NCBI GenBank assembly: GCA_002069765.1
Contig: MWBZ01000033.1
Span: forward strand, 1 to 36,587
Source of the DNA: a bacterium ADurb.Bin243
GTDB lineage: Bacteria > Muiribacteriota > UBA9980
Direction of reading: 5' to 3'
DNA length: 36,587 nt
Below, piece after piece: positions 25,187-32,021 of the stretch. Each line of letters begins with the position of its first letter. Positions within the stretch are counted from its first letter, which is position 1. A program made the translations under genes and the position numbers. Below the pieces are notes generated by a model. That model saw only the letters and a program-made list of their open reading frames with translations. It was not told the DNA's origin and did no database searches.

Positions 25187-26326
25187 TTAAATAGCTTTAA
25201 AGCAGTTACGGCATTTGTCGTAGAGCGTGCCGCCGAGCTCTTCGTCGGAGCGCGGCGCTTTTTTTAGAAGGGCGTTCCACATTTCAGGGCTTTCCATGCA
25301 GAAATATATCTCTATTTCACTTGCCGTATCGTATTTTTTTATAGAATCGATGACGGATGCGAAAAGCTTTTCGCGTTTGAATCTGAAGTATCGTGACTTT
25401 TTGTCGTACCCTTTAATGAACTCATTATATATTATGCGGCTTTTAGGAAAACGCAGCGCTATGATCTCGGCGAGCGCCGGAATAAAGCGGAATGCGCCGA
25501 GGCTTATATATAAAATATCGCGGGGCTTTAAATACTTGAAAATAAGTTCTACGGTGAGGGCCATTTCCGTTTCGAAATCGTCGTAGTCGATTATGGGATC
25601 GAAGTGCAGCGTGATTTTATATCCGGCTTTTACGCATTCGGCCGCCGCTATAAGCCTTTCTTCTATCGTAGCCGTCTTTAATTCTTCGAAACGGTTTACG
25701 TTCGCGGCGTTCATCGAATATGAAATAATTACGTTCCGCCGCGCGCCGGAGCGGTTAGTAAATGTTTTAACGTAATCCGTTTTTGACTTGAACTCTATTA
25801 TGAACTGAGGTTTGTCGGAGAAGTAGTCCATCAATATTTTTGAATATTCGCTCAGATGCTCGAGCGCGAGAGAGTCGGTGAATTCTCCGGTGCCGATCCG
25901 GTATTTTTTATGAGGGTCGGCGAAGAGCCTGGAGTTTAACTCGGCGAACAGGTCTTCGATATTGGCGTAAACGACCATGAAAGGATTGTTCAGGTAAGCC
26001 TGCAGTATGCAGTAAGTGCATTCCATGGGGCAGTTCTGGGCGAAATCTATGATGTAATAATCGCAGCAGATATAATCGTTAGTGCCCGGGCATTTTTTTA
26101 AAAACTCGCCGCGGTTGGCGGTTATCAATAAAGTTTTCTTGCCTTCGCCGTAAGAGTTTTCGAGTTTTTTCGCGTCCTGGATCATGGCAGCTATTTTTTC
26201 TTCGCAGAAGTATGAAACGCTTATATTTCTGCCTTCTACGGCCGATAAAATATTTTTAGTTATTATCGAATCCCTGACCCGCGCATCGTCGAGTATTATT
26301 ATTTTTTCGGGATAATACCTGATCAT
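25187..26326 (-). CDS. Spore-photoproduct-lyase-like radical SAM protein (379 aa)
   Basis: The radical SAM cluster motif CPMECTYC (Cys99, Cys103, Cys106) and the surrounding YYIIDFAQNCP...ILQAYLNNP pattern match the SplB-like (COG1533) family. In Bacillus SplB the hydrogen-donor Cys141 is essential for thymine-dimer repair; here the equivalent stretch reads RIGTGEFTDSLALEH (143-157) with no cysteine, so true photoproduct lyase activity is doubtful. A C-terminal CRNC pair (373-376 region) is extra. The ATG overlaps the ParB-like stop by 4 nt (ATGA). No other sporulation gene is nearby. Confidence 0.82.
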   Translation of the reverse strand: MIRYYPEKIIILDDARVRDSIITKNILSAVEGRNISVSYFCEEKIAAMIQDAKKLENSYGEGKKTLLITANRGEFLKKCPGTNDYICCDYYIIDFAQNCPMECTYCILQAYLNNPFMVVYANIEDLFAELNSRLFADPHKKYRIGTGEFTDSLALEHLSEYSKILMDYFSDKPQFIIEFKSKTDYVKTFTNRSGARRNVIISYSMNAANVNRFEELKTATIEERLIAAAECVKAGYKITLHFDPIIDYDDFETEMALTVELIFKYLKPRDILYISLGAFRFIPALAEIIALRFPKSRIIYNEFIKGYDKKSRYFRFKREKLFASVIDSIKKYDTASEIEIYFCMESPEMWNALLKKAPRSDEELGGTLYDKCRNCFKAI

Positions 26327-27336
26327 CGTCCGGCTTTCCCTTCTTTGCGGGCGCCGTCACCGTGTCCGCCGTTATTTTTCAAAAACTCCGCGGCGAGCCT
26401 GGACTCTTTGAGCCTCTCGAGCGCCGCGATTTTCGTCTCGAGATCTTTTATAGATGTAATATTGAATTTAACCGATATTTCGTCTTTTTCGAAATATGCG
26501 AAAGGGTTCAGCGATATTTTGCGCGAATCGAATTCCGCGGCGAGTTCTCTGAAGCGCGCCATGGCGCTTTCGTACATAGGCCTTTTAAGCGAGTGCAGGG
26601 CGCGCCGTATTTCTTCGGTTTTCTGGTTGGGCGTCAGGTCGGCGTTTGAAATAATACTTTCGCATCCTGCGCGCGTTAAAATTTCGCCCGCGCAGACGCC
26701 GTACTGCATGGACGTTTCAAATACGAGCTGGGCCGTTTCGACTATAAGATTGGCGCCCATCCTGCAGGCTTCTATGACGTTTAAAAACATTTCCTGCTCT
26801 GAACAGGAAAATTTGACGATCTGAAACGCGGCCGCGAGCGGTATGCGCCCGGAGGCCGTAAACTCTTTTGCCCGCCGGCCGAGAGAAGCGAGAGAAATGT
26901 ATTTATTGTAAGCGTATTCTGATTTTTGAATATTCATGGCTGGAAGGAATTTTTCAATAATTTCGCCGCGCCCGTAAAAAGCCGAAAGCTTTGCGATAGC
27001 GTTTGCGGCTTCTACCGGATTCAGCTCCCGCGAGCTTATATTTTCGGCGATATTGAGGGCGAGCTGATCGGCCGGCGGCAGCGGATCGGTTACAAGGCAC
27101 TTCACAGGCGCGCCGGGTTTTATTTTTTTTAGGATATCCAGCCTTTTAAAACCGCAAATCACTTTATAACCCGCCCCGGAGGCGCAAACGATCAACGGCG
27201 ATATCAGGCCCGTTTCAGATATGGATTTTTCCAGTTGCGCGTAATCGGCGGGTATTGAAATTCTGTTGTCTTCGTCCGCCTGGTTCAGGCCGCTCAGCGG
27301 AATGGATAAGTATTGATATTGAATGTCTTCGAGCAT
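26323..27336 (-). CDS. ParB-like protein without ParA partner (337 aa)
   Basis: Residues 10-110 are a ParB N-terminal domain: ISETGLISPLIV, a degenerate nucleotide box GFKR (62-65, where ParB has GERR) and ENISSRELNPVEAA (98-111, like ENLQREDLNPIEEA). Residues 135-175 fit the central helix-turn-helix. The C-terminal part is Lys/Glu-rich and helical. It likely binds DNA and possibly CTP. There is no parA gene here, and the partner is instead an SPL-like radical SAM enzyme overlapping by 4 nt. AAAGG lies 6 nt before the ATG. It leads a three-gene operon. Confidence 0.82.
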   Translation of the reverse strand: MLEDIQYQYLSIPLSGLNQADEDNRISIPADYAQLEKSISETGLISPLIVCASGAGYKVICGFKRLDILKKIKPGAPVKCLVTDPLPPADQLALNIAENISSRELNPVEAANAIAKLSAFYGRGEIIEKFLPAMNIQKSEYAYNKYISLASLGRRAKEFTASGRIPLAAAFQIVKFSCSEQEMFLNVIEACRMGANLIVETAQLVFETSMQYGVCAGEILTRAGCESIISNADLTPNQKTEEIRRALHSLKRPMYESAMARFRELAAEFDSRKISLNPFAYFEKDEISVKFNITSIKDLETKIAALERLKESRLAAEFLKNNGGHGDGARKEGKAGR

Positions 27337-27385
27337 TGAAAACCTTTCTAATTTTATGATTAGTTTTTAACTTTTGAACGAGTAT

Positions 27386-27414
27386 ATTTTAATCCATGCG
27401 GCTTAAAATATCAA
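27386..27414 (-). promoter_or_regulatory. Promoter of the ParB-like/SPL-like operon
   Basis: On the minus strand TTGATA (27414-27409) and TAAAAT (27391-27386) are separated by 17 bp, giving a leader of about 43 nt. Confidence 0.55.
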
Positions 27415-27447
27415 TATTTTTTATATTTATTATCTTTAATTTTTTTA

Positions 27448-27476
27448 TTGATATGATATAAAAATAGCTGTATAAT
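27448..27476 (+). promoter_or_regulatory. Promoter of the TIGR01777 epimerase gene
   Basis: TTGATA (27448-27453) and TATAAT (27471-27476) are separated by 17 bp, with about 31 nt of leader. Confidence 0.65.
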
Positions 27477-27513
27477 AAAATAGTTCAAAATTAAAAAACG
27501 GGGGCGCGACGTT

Positions 27514-28380
27514 ATGAATATTTTGATAAGCGGCGCATCGGGCTTTATAGGCTCGCATCTGGCAGCTCGCCTTTCGAGTAAAGGCCATTCGGTAAAGGCA
27601 TTGCGCCGCCAGGATTACGCTTTGCCGGCTGAAAGCTTCGCTTCCAGGTTTGAAGGGGTCGACGCTGTGGTTAATTTGAGCGGCGCGGATATCGCCGCGC
27701 GCTGGAGCGAAGAGTATAAAAAAGAAATTTATGAAAGCCGCGTAGGCTGCACGCGAAAAATAGTCGAGGCGATAAAATCGCTTCCAAACCGGCCGCGGCT
27801 TCTGATAAACGCTTCGGCGAGCGGTATCTATGAATCCGGCCTTTCACATGACGAATATAAATTCCGCTACGGCGGTGATTTTCTGGCGAAGCTCTGCGGC
27901 GATTGGGAAGCCGCAGCGCTTGAAGCGCGCGAATCGGGCGTGCGCACCGTAATTTTTCGTTTTTCTGTCGTGCTGGATAAAAGCGGCGGGGCCCTTAAAA
28001 AAATGCTGCTTCCTTTCTCGCTCGGACTGGGCGCAACAATCGGCGGCGGCGGCCAATATATGAGCTGGGTGGCGTTAACCGATCTTCTCGCCGCTTTCGA
28101 GTTCTTAATCGCCGGAGAAAATCTCGACGGCGTTTTCAATATATGCTCGCCGCGCCCGGTCACCAACCGTGAATTCACGGCCGCGCTCGCCGCCGCGCTT
28201 AAACGGCCGGCGTTTTTCAGGGTGCCGGAATTCGCGCTCAGACTGGCATTTTCCGGCGCAGAAAAGATAATATGCGAGGGCGCCGCGGTCTATCCTAAAA
28301 GGCTTATAGAATCGGGATTCCGTTTCGAATTCGAAGATATAAAATCGGCGCTCGATAATATTATCAACCGTGTGCCATAA
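27514..28380 (+). CDS. TIGR01777 family epimerase-like SDR (288 aa)
   Basis: This extended short-chain dehydrogenase-like protein has the NAD(P)-binding motif GASGFIG (7-13), VVNLSGADIAARWSEEYK and INASASGIYE, the pattern of the YfcH/SDR39U1 group. VIFRFSVVLDKSGGALKKML and GQYMSWV also fit. The substrate of this family is not established. It is cytosolic. GGGGGCG lies about 8 nt before the ATG. It is divergent from the ParB-like operon and followed by a heptamer repeat. Confidence 0.88.
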   Translation: MNILISGASGFIGSHLAARLSSKGHSVKALRRQDYALPAESFASRFEGVDAVVNLSGADIAARWSEEYKKEIYESRVGCTRKIVEAIKSLPNRPRLLINASASGIYESGLSHDEYKFRYGGDFLAKLCGDWEAAALEARESGVRTVIFRFSVVLDKSGGALKKMLLPFSLGLGATIGGGGQYMSWVALTDLLAAFEFLIAGENLDGVFNICSPRPVTNREFTAALAAALKRPAFFRVPEFALRLAFSGAEKIICEGAAVYPKRLIESGFRFEFEDIKSALDNIINRVP

Positions 28381-28381
28381 C

Positions 28382-28416
28382 TATTCACCGTTCACTCTAC
28401 ACTATTCACTGTTTAA
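28382..28416. repeat. Degenerate heptamer tandem repeat (consensus TATTCAC)
   Basis: Units TATTCAC, CGTTCAC, TCTACAC, TATTCAC and a decayed fifth follow directly on the epimerase stop codon. The 7-bp period and position after a gene end parallel the repeat at 10671. Confidence 0.5.
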
Positions 28417-28449
28417 ATTTGCCTATAAAAGGCTCTGTTAAAAATATGC

Positions 28450-28478
28450 TTGAATTTAAAGGCGAAATATTATATAAT
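28450..28478 (+). promoter_or_regulatory. Promoter of the ABC transporter operon
   Basis: TTGAAT (28450-28455) and TATAAT (28473-28478) are separated by 17 bp, with about 40 nt of leader to the ATG. Confidence 0.6.
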
Positions 28479-28525
28479 TCATAACCATAGCTTAAAAAGC
28501 TTATTAATGAAATGCGGATGGTATA

Positions 28526-29569
28526 ATGTCGGTTAAAAAAGCGTTAGACAACAATATGGCTATAGACGCCAGAAATTTATATAAAAGCTTCGGCGAACCA
28601 TTCACTTTTAAAAGGCTTTTAAAGCTTCCGTGGGAGATATTTTTAAGACTCACCGGCGGCTACAATAAAAAAAGCGTTTTGAAAGACCTCAGCTTTAAAG
28701 TCGAAACTGGTTCCGTAGTAGGCTTTCTCGGCCCTAACGGGGCCGGAAAATCCACCAGTCTCAAAGTCATGCTCAATCTTATCCGTAAAGATTCAGGCCA
28801 GGCGCTTATCGCCGGTTTCGACACCGAATACGATTACGACGCCGCGCTTAAAACTACCGGCGCGCTGGTGGAGCTGCCCGTATTTTATGAATTCATGACC
28901 GGCCTCGAAAACCTCGTTATAACATCTAAAATATATAAGCACATTACCCCTCTGGATATCGATGAAAGCCTCAAAAAAGTCGGCCTTTATGAACACCGCC
29001 ACAAAAAAGTCAGCCAGTATTCCACCGGAATGCGCCAGAAGCTTTACGTGGCAAAAATACTTCTGGCGAAATGCTCCATAATAATTCTCGACGAGCCGAC
29101 TTCCGGCATGGACCCTAAAGGCCAGGCCGAAATGCGCGAACTCATAAAAAGCCTCGCCATGGAAAAGAAATCCACTATTCTGGTATCTTCGCATCTTTTA
29201 TACGAGATCGAACAGGTGTGCGATTTCGTGGTCATCATCAAGGAAGGAAGCGTCGTTACTTACGGCCGCGTGGCCGACCTTCTCGGCAGCGAGCATGAAA
29301 TATACGAGCTGGAGACCGGCCCCGGCCAGATAGACGGCTGCCTCGAATATATTAGAAAAAAAGAATATATTATACAGGCCGATATTAAAACCCGCGCCAA
29401 TACCAATTTCATAGAAATCAAAATTAAAAGAGACGACGCTTCGAGGGCCGTAAAGGAACTCGTCGGGCAGAACTACGATATATACAATTTCGTCAAAACC
29501 AGGCGCAGCCTCGAAAATTACTTCCTCGAAGTGACCGGCGACGGCGCGGCGGCCGCCGAAAAAATTTAA
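28526..29569 (+). CDS. ABC transporter ATP-binding protein (347 aa)
   Basis: All nucleotide-binding motifs are present: Walker A GPNGAGKST (69-77), a YSTGM signature (165-169) in place of LSGGQ, common in the ABC-2 export branch, Walker B IIILDE (185-190), PTSGMD and the switch His223. A 25-residue insertion (about 24-48) separates the first strand from the usual continuation. The C-terminal 90 residues form a regulatory extension typical of this branch. GGATGG lies 5 nt upstream. The permease follows after 45 nt and the TPR protein after it, so the three probably form an export or lipid-related complex; the substrate is unknown. Confidence 0.9.
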   Translation: MSVKKALDNNMAIDARNLYKSFGEPFTFKRLLKLPWEIFLRLTGGYNKKSVLKDLSFKVETGSVVGFLGPNGAGKSTSLKVMLNLIRKDSGQALIAGFDTEYDYDAALKTTGALVELPVFYEFMTGLENLVITSKIYKHITPLDIDESLKKVGLYEHRHKKVSQYSTGMRQKLYVAKILLAKCSIIILDEPTSGMDPKGQAEMRELIKSLAMEKKSTILVSSHLLYEIEQVCDFVVIIKEGSVVTYGRVADLLGSEHEIYELETGPGQIDGCLEYIRKKEYIIQADIKTRANTNFIEIKIKRDDASRAVKELVGQNYDIYNFVKTRRSLENYFLEVTGDGAAAAEKI

Positions 29570-29614
29570 TCCGCGCCTTTTAGGCGAAGTTAAAAAAAGA
29601 ATGGATAAAAGCTT

Positions 29615-30478
29615 ATGTTCGACATACTAAGGTATGAACTTTATAAAATGAAACGGCTCAAAAAGGTTTATTTTTGCGCTTTCGCTATAAATTTTCTTCC
29701 GCTTTTGATTCTTTTCATCCTGACCGTCCTTTTCTTCAAGGGCATGATATACAGGGATTTTGGCGTTATGCAGCAGATGTTTGTCAAGGAATTCGGCGGC
29801 GGCATAATGGGTACTCTCGTAGTTCTGCTCAGTTTTTTTTCATGGTCCAGCTGGTTTTTTCAGACCATAATCGCGGGCGAACTCATAGCGAAGGAATTCG
29901 AAAATAAATCTATCAAGCTGATGCTTCTGATGCCTTTCAAGCGCCTCACCATTTATCTTGGCAAACTGCTTTCCACCATCGTATTTTTCGTGGTTAATAT
30001 GTTGATTTACCTTTCTTTATGCGCTTTAATCGGCCTGGCGCTGGATTACGTCTTCGGCTTCAAGGTGTTTTCGCTTATCGATTATCATCTACTGGTAAGG
30101 CTTTGCAACGCATACTTCGTTATCAACTTTTCATATATCGCCCTGGTTTTTCTGGTTTCCATATTCGCGCGTTCGGCCGAATCCACAATGGCGTTCACGA
30201 TATTCGCGACATTCGCTTTAAAACTCATCGACGCGGTGATACTGCTTTTCGGCAAAATCGACATTATTCCCATTGCAGCCGCCGAGTGGCTCGTTAAATA
30301 CTCTTATTTAAAATCATGCGAGGTAATCAAGTACGAAAAGCTGATCCGCATGGTCGATACCGGCGATTATCTAAATATGCCGCTTGCGTTCGATATGCTC
30401 CAGGTCAATATTATTTATTCGATCGCATTTTTATTCATAGGTTATCAGATATTTAAAAGAAAAGAAGAAAAAGGATAA
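29615..30478 (+). CDS. ABC-2-type permease (287 aa)
   Basis: There are six hydrophobic helices (about 15-40, 60-85, 95-125, 140-165, 170-215, 260-280) with a cytosolic N-terminus, the pattern of ABC-2 export permeases. ELIAKEFENKSIKLMLLMPFKRL is the typical coupling segment. It pairs with the preceding ATPase. GGA lies about 10 nt before the ATG, weak. The next gene begins 13 nt after its stop. Confidence 0.88.
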   Translation: MFDILRYELYKMKRLKKVYFCAFAINFLPLLILFILTVLFFKGMIYRDFGVMQQMFVKEFGGGIMGTLVVLLSFFSWSSWFFQTIIAGELIAKEFENKSIKLMLLMPFKRLTIYLGKLLSTIVFFVVNMLIYLSLCALIGLALDYVFGFKVFSLIDYHLLVRLCNAYFVINFSYIALVFLVSIFARSAESTMAFTIFATFALKLIDAVILLFGKIDIIPIAAAEWLVKYSYLKSCEVIKYEKLIRMVDTGDYLNMPLAFDMLQVNIIYSIAFLFIGYQIFKRKEEKG

Positions 30479-30491
30479 AAGAGGGATTTTT

Positions 30492-30950
30492 ATGCTTGAC
30501 GGTTTGAGATTCTGGGGAGTTTATCCGGAAAAAGTTCTTCAGTGCCCTTATAACATTTTATTATGCGCTTTCGTGCTGTGGGTTCTTTATATGATTTTTA
30601 AACACGCGATTTTCGTTTTAAGACGAAACGAGCTGGAGCGCAATTTGATTAAATTTCCGGGCCTCGCCGAAGTCCGCGCGCAGATGGGCGATCTCTATTT
30701 CGACGCCGGATATTTCCGTCAGGCAAGGGTCTTTTATCTTCAATCTATCGATATGCATCCGGGTTTTCATTACGCAAGGCTCAAGCTGGCCGACATTTAT
30801 TTCGGATCGGGAGAAAATGAAAAAGCGCTCGAACAGCTCAGAGAGCTTCTCAAGCGCACTTCCGAGGATAAATATAAATTCGGAGTTAAAAAAACGCTTT
30901 CCAGATGGAACTTTCCGCCGGAAAAAATTTCGGAATTCCTTAATTCATAA
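30492..30950 (+). CDS. Membrane-anchored TPR protein (152 aa)
   Basis: One N-terminal helix (about 17-43) is followed by two TPR motifs (about 58-91 and 92-125; MGDLYFDAGYFRQARVFYLQ, LKLADIYFGSGENEKALEQL). It probably recruits a partner to the neighbouring ABC transporter. GAGGGA lies 6 nt upstream. It is the last gene of the operon; no clear terminator follows. The 191-bp gap to the next gene contains a long T run and a short ACGGC/GCCGT hairpin. Confidence 0.8.
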   Translation: MLDGLRFWGVYPEKVLQCPYNILLCAFVLWVLYMIFKHAIFVLRRNELERNLIKFPGLAEVRAQMGDLYFDAGYFRQARVFYLQSIDMHPGFHYARLKLADIYFGSGENEKALEQLRELLKRTSEDKYKFGVKKTLSRWNFPPEKISEFLNS

Positions 30951-31141
30951 ATTTACTTTTCATATTTTTTTGTCCCTTGCCTTTTTATATAATTAAATAT
31001 CAAAAAACATAACGCTAAATAATTTTTTTTTTTTGCCGATAGTTTAGATGAGAATTCAGCTTACGGCATTAGAATTTTGCCGTTCGGTTTTATATTGATC
31101 AGTCTACATTTTTAATTTATAAAGAAGGCGGATGAGTGGTT

Positions 31142-31909
31142 ATGAATGCGTTGAAAAAAAAGGGCTCATTGTTGTATATTTGTATGTTGTTGCTGGCGTC
31201 TTTATTTTCGGCCGACGTCAACGCTTATGCGGACGCTTCGCTTGCCGGCCCTACCGGTTTGTTTCTGACCCCTTCGCCGGCGGTCTGTAAACCCGGTAAA
31301 TTCAGCGGCGGGCTTTACCTTCAGAGCTATTCCATCCAGCGGGCTTCCAGCTCGAGCGAACGCAGCATTATAGTAAACGGGTTATATGGAATATCCAGGG
31401 TAGTGGAAGTAGGGTTCAGCAAATCCATGGATTCGATGCAGAGCTCATTCGACCCCGGCCTTTCGCTCAACTTGAAATATTTATTTCCCGACAGCAAGGC
31501 GCTTAAAGTGGCGGCCGGCCTGGTAGTGGAAACCGATAATAACTCCTACAGCTCCGCTTATATGGTCGCCGGCCAGGAGATCGCTTATTTCGGCCTCGGC
31601 GTTAATTTCGGCGGCCACAGGGCATATCCGATGAATAAAGCGCATTACGGCGGCTATGATTTTTCGGAAATGGCGCCAAATAATTTCTTTTTTATCGCCG
31701 GCGCGAATTTCGATCTTAAAGTGGCCAACCTCACGGTCGAATATAACAGCGACACTTTCAGCTTCGGCTTCAGAGTGCCTACAGTCGACGGCTACAGCGT
31801 CAATCTCGCTTATATAAGCGATTCCGATTATGACCTGGTGCATAAAAATATATACGGCAATACTTATAATCGCCAGAAAGTAACGCTCGGCGTTACCGGA
31901 ACTTTTTAA
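31142..31909 (+). CDS. Outer-membrane beta-barrel protein (255 aa)
   Basis: A signal peptide ends near YADA-SL. The mature protein begins GPTGLFLTPSP and has regularly alternating amphipathic strands (GKFSGGLYLQSYSI, VVEVGFSKSM, YFGLGVNFGGH, NFFFIAGANFDLKV, SVNLAYISDS, QKVTLGVTGTF), ending in Phe, the usual outer-membrane insertion signature. It resembles YjbH-type porins in its start but is far shorter. Function unknown. An in-frame GTG at 31136 is an alternative start; ATG 31142 is preferred because a normal signal peptide begins there, though spacing from AAGGCGG is long. Confidence 0.75.
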   Translation: MNALKKKGSLLYICMLLLASLFSADVNAYADASLAGPTGLFLTPSPAVCKPGKFSGGLYLQSYSIQRASSSSERSIIVNGLYGISRVVEVGFSKSMDSMQSSFDPGLSLNLKYLFPDSKALKVAAGLVVETDNNSYSSAYMVAGQEIAYFGLGVNFGGHRAYPMNKAHYGGYDFSEMAPNNFFFIAGANFDLKVANLTVEYNSDTFSFGFRVPTVDGYSVNLAYISDSDYDLVHKNIYGNTYNRQKVTLGVTGTF

Positions 31910-31945
31910 CGAACAACGGTTTAAAATTTAATAGAACGGATAAAA

Positions 31946-31980
31946 GGGATGCCCGATTTCAAAAAACGGCATCCCTTTTT
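31946..31980. terminator. Bidirectional terminator between convergent genes
   Basis: GGGATGCC and GGCATCCC form a perfect 8-bp stem, with AAAA before and TTTTT after, so it serves the outer-membrane gene and the hybrid kinase alike. Confidence 0.85.
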
Positions 31981-32021
31981 CATTTTGTAAACCGCCCGCT
32001 CAAAAAGAAAAGCGGCATTTT

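Noticed and set aside
26323-27336. A chromosome partition (parABS) locus
   Set aside because: No parA, no parS-like TGTTTCACGTGAAACA site seen, and the nucleotide box is degenerate; the neighbour is a radical SAM gene instead.
31095-31123. Promoter TTGATC-17-TATAAA before the outer-membrane gene
   Set aside because: The predicted start would fall after the likely ribosome binding site, leaving it out of the mRNA, so the match is not trusted.
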